Source of the DNA: Bacteroidota bacterium
Lineage (GTDB): Bacteria > Bacteroidota > Bacteroidia > 2-12-FULL-35-15
Direction: 5' to 3'
Assembly: GCA_947447995.1 (NCBI GenBank)
Contig: CANFLQ010000006.1
Location: 1-59,835 of the forward strand
Length of the DNA: 59,835 nucleotides
The notes beneath the pieces are model-generated. The model searched no databases, was not told the DNA's origin, and saw only the letters and a list, made by a program, of their open reading frames with translations. This document shows positions 24,946 to 33,684 of this stretch, one piece after another. How positions within the stretch are numbered: the stretch's first letter is position 1; every line of letters begins with the position of its first letter. The position numbers and the translations under genes were made by a program.

Positions 24946-27495
24946 TTATTTATCAATTATTATTTTTTTACTGAAGAATTCATTTTCTGAATTAATTTGA
25001 ATAAAATAAATACCTGTTGATTGTTTAGTCAAATCAATATTCAACTGAGCTGAAGAATTGTTTTTTTGATTATAAATAACTTCACCCAACGTATTATAAA
25101 TTACAATGCTAAAAGCTGTATTGATAGATGATTTCAAAGTAAAATTCCCGTTGTTAGGATTTGGATAAATACCAAATGAAGACATTGAAAGATTTTCATT
25201 TATTCCTGTAATTAACGAATAATAAGATGCTTTCCAACCACTTTTATTAATGGTTTTATTGGACTTAAATTGCACATACAATATATTAGATCTAGAAGTA
25301 ACTGTTGGTGGTAAATTACCGCCCGACCATTTCAACAATAAAGGAGCAAATGAATTTTCTCCATCGTAAACAAGAACCGTATCATTATTTAATTCCGTAT
25401 CAAAGCTGAGGAAATCCAATACAATTTGAGTAGCATCGATTGGATTTATTACCCATTCGCAGTTCGAATTGTTGCTGTAATTATCACTTCCACTTCCATC
25501 TGTAAATGTATCACTGTTTGCAGAAAGATGAGTTGCTTTTTGGCAATAATAATGGGTATTTGCATCAATACCTACGGCATACCAAGCATTGCTTACAGCA
25601 GTATATTCTGTAGATGGATTTCCGTAAAGATCTTCTGCGGATTGTAATGAACCTACATACGCATCGTGATAAGTTGCCGCGGGTGTTAAATAAGTAGTAA
25701 GGTTTCTGTATGCAATTTGCATGGCCTTATCAATCCCAATGCCTGTTACAGAATAAGAGTTTCCTAAGTCATTTGTTCCGCTTCCACCTTGAGAAAGCAA
25801 ATAAAACCAAAAATTTTGAACCCCGCTATTGGTATGTACCCCACCTTCATCACCACTACTTTGGGTGGTATCTGCCCAATAGTCACCATAATAAGTATCC
25901 GGTTGCTGCCCAAGAAAATCAGCACTATTAGGATCTGACATGGAACGTATATAATAAGGAGAAATTAAAACAATGTTTTCTCCTATCGTCCAATTTGCGC
26001 TATTGCCTAACGCATCAAACTCAATGCAAGTACCAAAAATATCGGCAAACGATTCATTTAACGCTCCTGATTCACCTTGGTAATTTAAACCTCCGTTACC
26101 ATTATTATCTATCACCATGTGCGAAAACTCATGACCAACTACATCAAGACCAACAAAAGGGTTAAACACACTGTCGTCACCCATTCCATAAACCATTACG
26201 CTATAAGGAGGCGGCATAGCAAAAGCATTGTTCTGATCTCCCTCAACTGCCATCGTTCCATTTACATAATTTTTTATTACGCTTCCTAAACCATCATAAC
26301 TTTTTCGCCCAAATACATTCAAATAAAAATCATGTACTTTTTCTATTCCCCAATGAACGTCTAACGCAGGATTGTTTGATGTTTGAACAGTATAGTTTCC
26401 GTTGTTGCCATTACCTGCCCATGTTTTAGTTCCAATAGTTGTTGATATAGGATAACTACCTCCAAAATCATCACCATTAACCGCATCGTAATCCCATAGT
26501 TCAACTGTGTATGGCGGATGCGTCAAAAATATTTTAGGTTGAAAAGTTACAGGTGGAGGTGTATTTTCAATATAAATTGCATCATAAACTATTTGACCAG
26601 AACTGTCCTTTACAATAATATAAAAGTCAGGGGTTGCATCAACAACAACAGTATGCCACCACCCTTGAGCAACGGCAGAAATGGTAAATGATGCTAAATA
26701 AGGAGCACTTGTCCAATTATTATCTGCATCTATGATATCAGGACAATTAATAAAAACACTATTAATCGAATCTATATCTGCATTTGTGCCATCAAACGTT
26801 TGAATGTTTCTTCCGCTTTCCCGTAATCTGTATGTGCCTAAATCACTGTCTGTAATAATTGATTGAGTTCCACTATATAAAGTGTTTGCTGTACCACTTA
26901 TATCGGAATGGCTAATCAAATTAATCTTATTTATCACTTCACCCGTTAGCGCATCAATATATACATTACACATTACCAAAGGATTTAAAGCATCTATGCG
27001 AATTTTATATGATAATTTATATTCCGTAACATTTTCCTTTTTTTTCTGAACAATAACCAACTTTATCGGATATTGTTTCAAAAGTTCATGCTTTACATTC
27101 ATAAATTGTTTGGCGAGTATCAATGAATTTTCAGAAGAAATTTTGGGTATCGTTGGTATTTCCGAAAATTCGGCAGGTCTTCCATTCATTGAAACTACCT
27201 CGTTATTTTTAAGATGTACAAGAATATTACAATCCTCAATAGAAATATTTTTAAATTTCTGTTGATAATTCAAATGCGTAAAGCCCAAATTATCCCTTTT
27301 TTCGGATATTAAATTGACTGAATGCCCCACTTTCAGATTTAAAAATTCAACTAATTTTATTTCCACGTTTTGTCGGGAAATATTTTCTTGCTTACAATTA
27401 CGGTAAAATGCACCATTTGCATTTTGCCCAAAACTATCAACAACAAAACAACTTGTTACTAATAGTATAAATACTTTAAAATGATTTTTTTGCAT
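24946..27495 (-). CDS. Secreted M4-family metallopeptidase with T9SS sorting domain
   Basis: An 849-residue thermolysin-like zinc protease. Signal peptide (about 1-23), FTP/PepSY-type propeptide (about 50-200), the M4 catalytic domain with zinc motif HEFSH at residues 455-459, third ligand in GALNESFADIFG about 25 residues on, and a GGVHTNSGVQNF substrate-site segment. Then a CUB-like domain (about 655-765, with CEWVI) and a C-terminal T9SS type A sorting domain (about 775-849, YPNPNNGNFTL, GIYFIQI). So it is exported by Sec to the periplasm, then released or surface-anchored through type IX secretion. All catalytic residues are present. It is followed by a terminator. Confidence 0.94.
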   Translation of the reverse strand: MQKNHFKVFILLVTSCFVVDSFGQNANGAFYRNCKQENISRQNVEIKLVEFLNLKVGHSVNLISEKRDNLGFTHLNYQQKFKNISIEDCNILVHLKNNEVVSMNGRPAEFSEIPTIPKISSENSLILAKQFMNVKHELLKQYPIKLVIVQKKKENVTEYKLSYKIRIDALNPLVMCNVYIDALTGEVINKINLISHSDISGTANTLYSGTQSIITDSDLGTYRLRESGRNIQTFDGTNADIDSINSVFINCPDIIDADNNWTSAPYLASFTISAVAQGWWHTVVVDATPDFYIIVKDSSGQIVYDAIYIENTPPPVTFQPKIFLTHPPYTVELWDYDAVNGDDFGGSYPISTTIGTKTWAGNGNNGNYTVQTSNNPALDVHWGIEKVHDFYLNVFGRKSYDGLGSVIKNYVNGTMAVEGDQNNAFAMPPPYSVMVYGMGDDSVFNPFVGLDVVGHEFSHMVIDNNGNGGLNYQGESGALNESFADIFGTCIEFDALGNSANWTIGENIVLISPYYIRSMSDPNSADFLGQQPDTYYGDYWADTTQSSGDEGGVHTNSGVQNFWFYLLSQGGSGTNDLGNSYSVTGIGIDKAMQIAYRNLTTYLTPAATYHDAYVGSLQSAEDLYGNPSTEYTAVSNAWYAVGIDANTHYYCQKATHLSANSDTFTDGSGSDNYSNNSNCEWVINPIDATQIVLDFLSFDTELNNDTVLVYDGENSFAPLLLKWSGGNLPPTVTSRSNILYVQFKSNKTINKSGWKASYYSLITGINENLSMSSFGIYPNPNNGNFTLKSSINTAFSIVIYNTLGEVIYNQKNNSSAQLNIDLTKQSTGIYFIQINSENEFFSKKIIIDK

Positions 27496-27513
27496 TGAAA
27501 TTTTAATTAGGAA

Positions 27514-27909
27514 TTATTTAGTAAGTGCTATTAATTCATTATACAGTATCGTTGCCCGAGTATCAACTTTTGTTGAACCAAAGCCCCATACAATTTTTTG
27601 TTTGTTTTCTTTCGTTCTAATTTCTATAAATGAATATACATTTTCCGGCTCATTAAACTGATATGATTTTAACTGTTCTGCCTTTTCAAAAAGTTGTTTC
27701 ACCGTTTTTTTATCCACTTTTTTTATAAAACTAATTTGGTTTTTATCCACTTTATTTAGGTCGCCTTTCGCTGAAAGTGAATACATTTTTACCATGCCTG
27801 TAAATCCTCCCCCGTTTCCGAATGAAATAACTTCAATAGTGGTATGAATAGTTTTACTTGAAATGCAAGAACCGAATAAAAAAAACAATGTGAAAATTAA
27901 AAATCTCAT
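27514..27909 (-). CDS. Small putative lipoprotein, unknown function
   Basis: A 131-residue protein with a short signal sequence and a lipobox-like LFGSC (C15), so probably a lipoprotein. The rest is mixed beta/alpha, with GNGGGFTGMVKMYSL near the middle. I do not recognise the family. It lies just upstream of the M4 peptidase on the same strand, only 18 bases apart, so it may be cotranscribed with it and possibly be a chaperone or inhibitor partner, but this is only inference. Confidence 0.7.
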   Translation of the reverse strand: MRFLIFTLFFLFGSCISSKTIHTTIEVISFGNGGGFTGMVKMYSLSAKGDLNKVDKNQISFIKKVDKKTVKQLFEKAEQLKSYQFNEPENVYSFIEIRTKENKQKIVWGFGSTKVDTRATILYNELIALTK

Positions 27910-27971
27910 TTAATTACCTCCTTTAAATAAAAGTACAAATTAATAATTTGTTTGCGAATGTAACATAAAAA

Positions 27972-28005
27972 AACGTCCTCTCACGTAAATACGAAAGAGG
28001 ACGTT
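27972..28005 (-). terminator. Terminator after the Spy/DUF4890-like gene
   Basis: Arms AACGTCCTCT (27972-27981) and AGAGGACGTT (27996-28005) are perfect and are extended by A and T runs on the outside. The hairpin sits between the small lipoprotein and the Spy-like gene, both minus strand. Confidence 0.75.
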
Positions 28006-28026
28006 TTTTATGTTAACTTATTATTT

Positions 28027-28389
28027 TTATTTGGCCGGACTTGCTTTGTGTTTATTTTTAAAATTCTGCTTCATATCCGCCTTTTTTTGTTCATATTTTT
28101 GATACTGATCGGGAGTTAAAATTGCTTTGATATCCGCATCCGTTTTCTCCATTCTTGCCTTTTCTTCTTTCATTCTTGCTTCCCTTTCCTGCTCATGTTT
28201 CAAAAGCAATCCCTTCATTTTTGTTTGCTGATCAGCAGTTAAAACCAACTCCTTCGTCATTCGCTCCGTCATTTTTGATGCTCGTTCTTCAGGAGTTCTT
28301 TTTGGACCATTACCATCTTGAGGTGCTTGCGCCATCATATTTACCGAAGTTATCACAACAGTAAATAACATTAAAATTATTTTTTTCAT
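28027..28389 (-). CDS. Spy/CpxP-like small periplasmic protein
   Basis: A 120-residue protein with signal peptide (1-20, ending MMAQ) and an all-helical charged body. The RTPEERASKMTERMTKEL segment, then LTADQQTKMKGLLLKHEQ and ILTPDQYQKYEQKKADMK, are the paired LTPDQ-type motifs of the Spy/LTXXQ family (or the related DUF4890). Family members are periplasmic chaperones or envelope stress proteins. The C-terminus is basic (KNKHKASPAK). It is a monocistronic gene with its own terminator. Confidence 0.75.
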   Translation of the reverse strand: MKKIILMLFTVVITSVNMMAQAPQDGNGPKRTPEERASKMTERMTKELVLTADQQTKMKGLLLKHEQEREARMKEEKARMEKTDADIKAILTPDQYQKYEQKKADMKQNFKNKHKASPAK

Positions 28390-28484
28390 AGATTATATTT
28401 TTAGTTTTAATTATCGGAATATGTGATAACATATTGTGTGCCAAAAACAATTTGATAAAATAATACCGCTGTATAAAAGTAATT

Positions 28485-28513
28485 TTGACGTTTCAATTTA
28501 TTTTCTAATTTTG
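28485..28513 (+). promoter_or_regulatory. Bacteroidota promoter of the DNA methyltransferase
   Basis: TTG (28485-28487), 18-base spacer, TAATTTTG (28506-28513). It fits the Bacteroidota -33/-7 consensus and lies 13 bases before the first ATG of the gene (28527). Confidence 0.6.
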
Positions 28514-28526
28514 TAACCATTGTGTA

Positions 28527-29780
28527 ATGTTAAACAATATGGTTATGAAAGATTACTATACGCTCTCGGAAGCATCCGAGCTTCTAGGAAAAAGCAAGGA
28601 AACACTTAGAAGATGGGACAAAGAAGGCAAATTATCAGCTGTGCGCGAACCCATAAGTAATTATCGAGTATATAAGAAAGAACAGTTTGAACTGTTTACA
28701 AACTTTTTTGTACCAGATAAAAAAGAAATCGAATCGAATTACGAAAAAGCAGAAAATGAATATACTGTTTTGGAATTATTTGCCGGAGCAGGAGGCTTGG
28801 CTATTGGAATGGAAAAGGCTGGGATAAAATGTGTAGCTCTTAACGAATTAGATAAATGGGCATGTCAAACTTTAAGAAAAAACAGACCTAATTGGAATGT
28901 TTTAGAAGGAGATATTAAATCGTTTAGTTTTACCAAATATAAAAACAAGGTTGATATTGTTACGGGAGGTTTTCCCTGTCAAGCCTTTAGTTATGCAGGG
29001 AAAAAACTTGGACTAGCTGATGCTAGAGGTACCTTATTCTACGAATTTGCGAGGGCGGTAAAAGAAGTTAACCCACCAATTTGCATTGGAGAAAATGTAC
29101 GTGGATTGTTAAGCCACGAAAATGGAAAGACTCTACAAGGAATGATTTCTATTTTAGATGAAATTGGATATAATGTTGTTCCTGTTCAAGTTTTAAAAGC
29201 CATTAATTATAATGTTCCACAAAAAAGGGAACGATTGATTTTAGTTGGCGTAAGAAAGGATATAAAAATTTCCTATGAATACCCTAAACCATATAAAAAA
29301 ATTTATACCTTAAGTGATGCCTTAAAAAAGGGGGATTTATTTAATTGTAATGTGCCAAAATCCGAAGGCTCAAAATACCCAACAAGCAAAGTAAAAGTTT
29401 TGGATTTAGTACCACAAAAAGGTTATTGGAGAGACCTTCCAATAGAAATACAAAAAGCATTTATGGGGGGAAGCTATTATCTTGGAGGAGGGAAAACAGG
29501 AATAGCGCGCAGAATTGGTTGGGATGAGCCTTGTTTAACTTTAACATGTAGCCCGGCACAAAAACAAACTGAAAGATGTCATCCGGAAGAAACCCGACCA
29601 TTTACAGTCCGGGAATACGCCCGAATTCAAACATTTCCTGACAATTGGAAATTTGAAGGTTCCGTTGCTCAACAATACAAACAAATAGGCAATGCTGTTC
29701 CTGTAAACCTAGGTAAAGAAGTTGGTTATTCAATCATTAAATTTCTTAATAAATACTACTCCAAATTAAAATCTAAATAA
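28527..29780 (+). CDS. DNA (cytosine-5) methyltransferase with N-terminal helix-turn-helix
   Basis: A 417-residue type II modification enzyme. Residues 8-60 form a MerR/excisionase-like helix-turn-helix (YYTLSEASELLGKSKETLRR). Residues about 80-415 are a complete C5-methylase: motif I LELFAGAGGLAIGMEKAG, motif IV GGFPCQAFSYAG with catalytic Cys, motif VI GENVRGLL, motif VIII with QKRERL, motif IX/X QIGNAVPVNLG. The HTH probably autoregulates its own promoter, as in M.EcoRII-like enzymes, or aids target recognition. The recognition site is not readable from sequence. ATGs at 28539 and 28545 are also possible starts; 28527 is first. Confidence 0.93.
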   Translation: MLNNMVMKDYYTLSEASELLGKSKETLRRWDKEGKLSAVREPISNYRVYKKEQFELFTNFFVPDKKEIESNYEKAENEYTVLELFAGAGGLAIGMEKAGIKCVALNELDKWACQTLRKNRPNWNVLEGDIKSFSFTKYKNKVDIVTGGFPCQAFSYAGKKLGLADARGTLFYEFARAVKEVNPPICIGENVRGLLSHENGKTLQGMISILDEIGYNVVPVQVLKAINYNVPQKRERLILVGVRKDIKISYEYPKPYKKIYTLSDALKKGDLFNCNVPKSEGSKYPTSKVKVLDLVPQKGYWRDLPIEIQKAFMGGSYYLGGGKTGIARRIGWDEPCLTLTCSPAQKQTERCHPEETRPFTVREYARIQTFPDNWKFEGSVAQQYKQIGNAVPVNLGKEVGYSIIKFLNKYYSKLKSK

Positions 29781-30479
29781 TGGGGAACGTCGTATTTCAT
29801 CAGTAAGACTCTCGCAACCTTTTACAATAAAATCATTTGTATCTAAGTTATTAATACATTTATGTAAAGCTAAAACCAAACCATCATAAAAATTTGGAAA
29901 CCCTGTTATTCTATGCCAAAAATCACGTCCAATTATAACGGGATGAGTTTTATCTATCAACTTATAATGCATACTTAATTCTGAACTCTCTCCATAAAGA
30001 ACACCAACAATAAAGTCTGTATTATTAATTCCAACAAAAGCTTTATTTGTTCTTGCCAAATTAATTGTATTTGTAAACTTCCTAACAAGAGGTTTGACAT
30101 CTTCAGAATTAATGGTATTAGGACCAGATTTCAATTGACACCATTTTTTTCTATTATCAATTTTATCAAAGAACTCAATATCCATTCCTTTTATTAGCGA
30201 ACCGCTAGCAATATCAAGCTCAACAAACATACTTTGAATACGTGTCCCGAATGATGTGTTTATAGAAGTGCCCAAAACTCTCGGATAAAACAAAGCCTTA
30301 GCAACTCCCTCAGGACTATATTTATCTTCCAATACTTTTGATAGATATTTAACAACGATGGGATTTATATTGTATGACTTAAGTTTAGAATGAGTATTAA
30401 GCGAAGCTTTTATGTGATTTTGAAAAATATTTGTCTCAAAATAATCTACAATTTTTTTCGTAAGTTCTTTTTCAGTCAT
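29766..30479 (-). CDS. Type II restriction endonuclease, probably TdeIII-like
   Basis: A 237-residue protein convergent with, and overlapping by 15 bases, the methylase gene. It shows a PD-(D/E)xK-like catalytic pattern: GMDIEFFDK, then eight residues later QLKSGPNTIN. The segment YPRVLGTSINTSFGT also resembles TdeIII-family restriction enzymes, though that family assignment is from memory and unverified. The convergent methylase supports the role; together they form a complete type II restriction-modification system. The recognition sequence is unknown. The gene has its own promoter at 30524-30555. Confidence 0.7.
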   Translation of the reverse strand: MTEKELTKKIVDYFETNIFQNHIKASLNTHSKLKSYNINPIVVKYLSKVLEDKYSPEGVAKALFYPRVLGTSINTSFGTRIQSMFVELDIASGSLIKGMDIEFFDKIDNRKKWCQLKSGPNTINSEDVKPLVRKFTNTINLARTNKAFVGINNTDFIVGVLYGESSELSMHYKLIDKTHPVIIGRDFWHRITGFPNFYDGLVLALHKCINNLDTNDFIVKGCESLTDEIRRSPLFRF

Positions 30480-30523
30480 GTTATTTGTTTTTCCATTTAA
30501 TAAGTAGAAAGAAGTTATTCAAA

Positions 30524-30555
30524 CAAAACTACAAAAATTACATCAACAGATTCAA
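30524..30555 (-). promoter_or_regulatory. Likely promoter of the restriction gene (minus strand)
   Basis: On the minus strand: TTG (30553-30555), 21-base spacer, TAGTTTTG (30524-30531). The -7 element lies about 45 bases upstream of the start at 30479. Confidence 0.5.
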
Positions 30556-30589
30556 CATTGTTTTTACACACAATTCCCTTTATTTTAAC

Positions 30590-30597
30590 TAGCTTTG
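30590..30597 (+). promoter_or_regulatory. Possible -7 element of the pseudouridine synthase gene
   Basis: TAGCTTTG is a good TAnnTTTG match and ends seven bases before the ATG at 30604. The nearest TTG is 29 bases upstream, which is too far, so it is tentative. Confidence 0.35.
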
Positions 30598-30603
30598 AAC
30601 ACC

Positions 30604-31350
30604 ATGCAAACACGTATAAATAAATACATTTCTGAAACCGGATTTTGCTCCAGGCGGGAAGCCGATAAACTCATTGAACAAGGAAGAGTTACCATTAACG
30701 GACTAAAGCCCGAAATGGGAACAAAGGTAAATCCTGATGACAGCGTTGAGATTGATGGTAAACCTTTAAAAGCAAAACAAGCATTTATTTATTTAGCCTT
30801 CAACAAACCTGCTGGAATTACCAGCACAACCGACCTAAAAGACAAAGACAACATTATAGATTTTATAAATCACAAAGAACGTATATTTCCAATCGGCCGA
30901 CTAGACAAGCCTTCAGAAGGATTACTATTTTTAACCAATGATGGAGATATTGTAAATAAAATTTTACGCGCCGGTAATAATCACGAAAAAGAATATGTGG
31001 TAATGGTTGATAAAACAATCACTCCCGACTTCATCCATCAAATGAGTAATGGTGTAAATATTTTAGATACTATTACTCAAAAATGTTTTGTAGAACAAAT
31101 GGATAAAAATAAATTCAGAATTATCTTAACACAAGGCCTCAACCGACAAATAAGAAGAATGTGTGATGCCCTCGGATACAAGGTATACAAGCTAAAACGC
31201 ATCCGCATTATGAACATTACTTTGGATGGAATACCAAGTGGTAAATGGCGTTATTTAACAACGGATGAAATGAATACCATTAATAATTTAGTTGCCAATT
31301 CAGTAAAAACAGAAGAGGCTTCGTATTTGAATACCAACATGGAGGAGTAA
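30604..31350 (+). CDS. rluF: RluF/RsuA-family rRNA pseudouridine synthase
   Basis: About 248 residues. An S4 RNA-binding domain (about 2-60: RINKYISETGFCSRREADKL, GRVTING) precedes the pseudouridine synthase core with catalytic motif GRLDKPSEGLLFLTNDGD (Asp near residue 102) and a conserved LNRQIRRM segment. The S4 domain plus this motif put it in the RsuA/RluB/E/F subfamily; RluF (23S rRNA U2604) is the closest by overall pattern, but other sites are possible. I chose ATG 30604 because the upstream TTG at 30595 lies in the promoter. A REP-like element follows the stop. Confidence 0.85.
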   Translation: MQTRINKYISETGFCSRREADKLIEQGRVTINGLKPEMGTKVNPDDSVEIDGKPLKAKQAFIYLAFNKPAGITSTTDLKDKDNIIDFINHKERIFPIGRLDKPSEGLLFLTNDGDIVNKILRAGNNHEKEYVVMVDKTITPDFIHQMSNGVNILDTITQKCFVEQMDKNKFRIILTQGLNRQIRRMCDALGYKVYKLKRIRIMNITLDGIPSGKWRYLTTDEMNTINNLVANSVKTEEASYLNTNMEE

Positions 31351-31356
31351 AACATT

Positions 31357-31391
31357 CCCCTCTCCACGTGGAGAGGGGTTAGGGGTGAGGT
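31357..31391. repeat. REP-like palindrome, copy C
   Basis: Perfect palindrome CCCCTCTCC-acgt-GGAGAGGGG (31357-31378) followed by TTAGGGGTGAGG. It lies between rluF and the flavoprotein gene and ends four bases before the next ATG at 31395. Confidence 0.85.
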
Positions 31392-31394
31392 AAA

Positions 31395-32609
31395 ATGAAA
31401 AGATCAATCACAATCATCGGCGGCGGACCATCAGCACTAATGTTGGCGGCGCAATTGGATGAACAAAAGTTTGATATTACCATATATGAACGCAACGCAG
31501 CGCTTGGCAGAAAATTTTTAGTTGCCGGTGACGGCGGTTTTAATTTAACGCATTCCGAAAAAACAGAACAATTTATTTCGCGCTATACACCTGCTCCTTT
31601 TTTCAAGGAAATTATTTCTGCTTTTAATTCCGAAGATTTAAGAAAGTGGTTTAAATCAATAGGCATTGAAACATTTGTAGGCAGCAGCAAACGTGTTTTT
31701 CCTGTAAAAGAAATAAAACCGATTGATGTGCTTAATGCAATATTAAATGTAATAAAGCAAAAAAATATTTCCATAAAAACAAAACATATCTGGCAAGGTT
31801 GGAACAACAATCAACTTGTTTTTACAGATGCTTCTACTCCTGAAAACAAAGAATTACTTGTTAAATCGGACATTGTAGTTTTTGCATTGGGTGGAGCAAG
31901 CTGGAAAGTAACGGGTTCCGATGGAACATGGTCTGCTTTTTTCGCTGACAAAAAAATAAATATTATCCCCTTTCAGCCTTCCAACTGTGCATTTGAAATC
32001 AAATGGAATAAACCCTTTATTGATGTGGCAGAAGGTCAATCCTTAAAAAATATTTCACTTTTTTGCGATGGGTTAGAAAAAAAAGGAGAATTGGTTATCA
32101 CTAAATTTGGCTTGGAAGGTGGCGCCATATACGCATTGAGTCCGGCTATAAGAAAACAACTAAACGATAAAAAAAGTGCTCAATTATTTTTAGATTTAAA
32201 ACCTTCAATCGGTTTAGATGAAATAAAAAATAAATTAATTCATAAAGGAAATAAATCGCTGAGCAAACAATTGACCAGCGTGCTTAATATAAATGAGGTT
32301 CAACTGGCATTACTAAAAACTATTTTAACAAAAGATGAATTTACCAAACCTGAACTACTAGCAAAAAAAATAAAAACTTTACCACTAATTATTACCGACC
32401 TTGCTCATATAGATGATGCTATTTCAACTGTTGGAGGAATTGCACTAACAGAGATCGACGACAATTTTCAATTAAAAAAAATGCCTAATCACTACGTTAT
32501 TGGTGAAATGCTTGATTGGGATGCGCCTACGGGCGGTTATTTATTGCAAGGCTGTTTTAGTATGGGGTATGGTTTGGCAAATCGTTTAAATACTAGTTTG
32601 AATGATTAA
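31395..32609 (+). CDS. HI0933-family FAD/NAD(P)-binding oxidoreductase
   Basis: A 404-residue flavoprotein. The N-terminal dinucleotide-binding motif is TIIGGGPSALMLAAQL with an acidic end of strand 2 (IYERN), followed by GRKFLVAGDGGFNLTH, typical of HI0933/BaiN-like proteins. A C-terminal GGIALTEID and PTGGYLLQGCFSMGYG close the FAD site. Substrate unknown; the family includes proteins proposed to act on aminoacetone or bile-acid-type compounds, without proof here. It begins four bases after a REP-like element, so the element forms its leader. Confidence 0.86.
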   Translation: MKRSITIIGGGPSALMLAAQLDEQKFDITIYERNAALGRKFLVAGDGGFNLTHSEKTEQFISRYTPAPFFKEIISAFNSEDLRKWFKSIGIETFVGSSKRVFPVKEIKPIDVLNAILNVIKQKNISIKTKHIWQGWNNNQLVFTDASTPENKELLVKSDIVVFALGGASWKVTGSDGTWSAFFADKKINIIPFQPSNCAFEIKWNKPFIDVAEGQSLKNISLFCDGLEKKGELVITKFGLEGGAIYALSPAIRKQLNDKKSAQLFLDLKPSIGLDEIKNKLIHKGNKSLSKQLTSVLNINEVQLALLKTILTKDEFTKPELLAKKIKTLPLIITDLAHIDDAISTVGGIALTEIDDNFQLKKMPNHYVIGEMLDWDAPTGGYLLQGCFSMGYGLANRLNTSLND

Positions 32610-32627
32610 ATTAAAACCTTAAATTTG
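32598..32627 (+). promoter_or_regulatory. Bacteroidota promoter of pdhB
   Basis: TTG (32598-32600), 19-base spacer, TAAATTTG (32620-32627). The -33 box overlaps the end of the upstream gene. The -7 box lies 17 bases before the pdhB ATG. It is the best -33/-7 pair in the window. Confidence 0.65.
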
Positions 32628-32644
32628 TTACAAATAAAAATAGT

Positions 32645-33628
32645 ATGAGAACAATTGAATTTCGTGAAGCCCTAAGAGAAGCCATGAGCGAAGAAATGCG
32701 CAAGGATGAAAAAGTATTTTTAATGGGCGAAGAAGTAGCACAATACAACGGCGCATATAAAGTAAGCAAGGGTATGTTAGATGAATTTGGTGAAAAACGT
32801 ATCATTGATACACCTATCTCCGAGCTTGGTTTTACAGGTATTGCCATTGGGGGTGCCATGAATGGCTTGCGACCAATTGTTGAATTTATGACCTTTAACT
32901 TTTCATTGGTTGGTATTGATCAAATCATTAACTCGGCAGCTAAAATGATGAGTATGAGTGGCGGACAATTTCCTATTCCTATTGTATTCAGAGGCGCTAC
33001 CGGCTCTGCCGGAATGCTTAGCTCGCAACATTCTCAATCGTTTGATAACTGGTATGCCAACTGTCCGGGCTTAAAAGTAATAGTGCCGTCAACACCTTAT
33101 GATGCTAAAGGTCTTTTAAAATCAGCCATTCGCGATAACGACCCTGTAATTTTCATGGAAAGTGAACAAATGTATGGCGATAAAGGTCTAGTACCCGAAG
33201 GCGAATATCTTATTCCTATTGGCCTTGCCGACATTAAACGTGAAGGTACGGACGTTACCATTGTGTCATTCGGAAAAATAATTAAACAAGCATTGGGTGC
33301 TGCCATTGAATTGGAAAAAGAAGGCATCAGTGCTGAAGTAATTGATTTACGAACCATTCGTCCTATTGATTATGATGCAGTTATCAATTCAGTAAAAAAA
33401 ACAAACCGTTTGGTAGTTGTTGAAGAGGCTTGGCCATTGGGCGCAATAGCCACTGAAATAGCTTTTAAAGTTCAAAAAGAAGCCTTTGATTATTTGGATG
33501 CGCCTATATTACGTGTAACAGCAGCCGACGTTCCATTGCCTTATGCTCCAACATTGATTGAAGAATCATTACCAAATGTTGCAAGAGTTATTAAAGCGGT
33601 GAAAGAAGTAATGTATTTGAAAAAGTAA
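32645..33628 (+). CDS. pdhB: Pyruvate dehydrogenase E1 beta subunit
   Basis: A 327-residue transketolase-fold subunit. It starts MRTIEFREALREAMSEEMRK, the usual E1 beta N-terminus, and contains the glutamate-bearing GEEVAQYNGAYKVSKGM, the pyrimidine-domain VEFMTFNF, and the C-terminal transketolase domain with EEAWPLGAIATEIAF. With E1 alpha it binds thiamin diphosphate and decarboxylates pyruvate, passing the acetyl group to E2. Oddly it lies on the opposite strand to pdhC and pdhA. A branched-chain 2-oxoacid dehydrogenase remains possible, but the E1 alpha and E2 types favour pyruvate. Confidence 0.92.
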   Translation: MRTIEFREALREAMSEEMRKDEKVFLMGEEVAQYNGAYKVSKGMLDEFGEKRIIDTPISELGFTGIAIGGAMNGLRPIVEFMTFNFSLVGIDQIINSAAKMMSMSGGQFPIPIVFRGATGSAGMLSSQHSQSFDNWYANCPGLKVIVPSTPYDAKGLLKSAIRDNDPVIFMESEQMYGDKGLVPEGEYLIPIGLADIKREGTDVTIVSFGKIIKQALGAAIELEKEGISAEVIDLRTIRPIDYDAVINSVKKTNRLVVVEEAWPLGAIATEIAFKVQKEAFDYLDAPILRVTAADVPLPYAPTLIEESLPNVARVIKAVKEVMYLKK

Positions 33629-33645
33629 AAAATTGCTTTCCACTT

Positions 33646-33684
33646 CCCTTCTCCAAATGGAGAAGGTGCCGAAGGCGGATTAGG
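33646..33684. repeat. REP-like palindrome, copy D
   Basis: CCCTTCTCC-aaat-GGAGAAGG followed by TGCCGAAGGCGGATTAGG. It lies at the convergent junction of pdhB and pdhC, abutting the pdhC stop at 33685. Confidence 0.85.
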
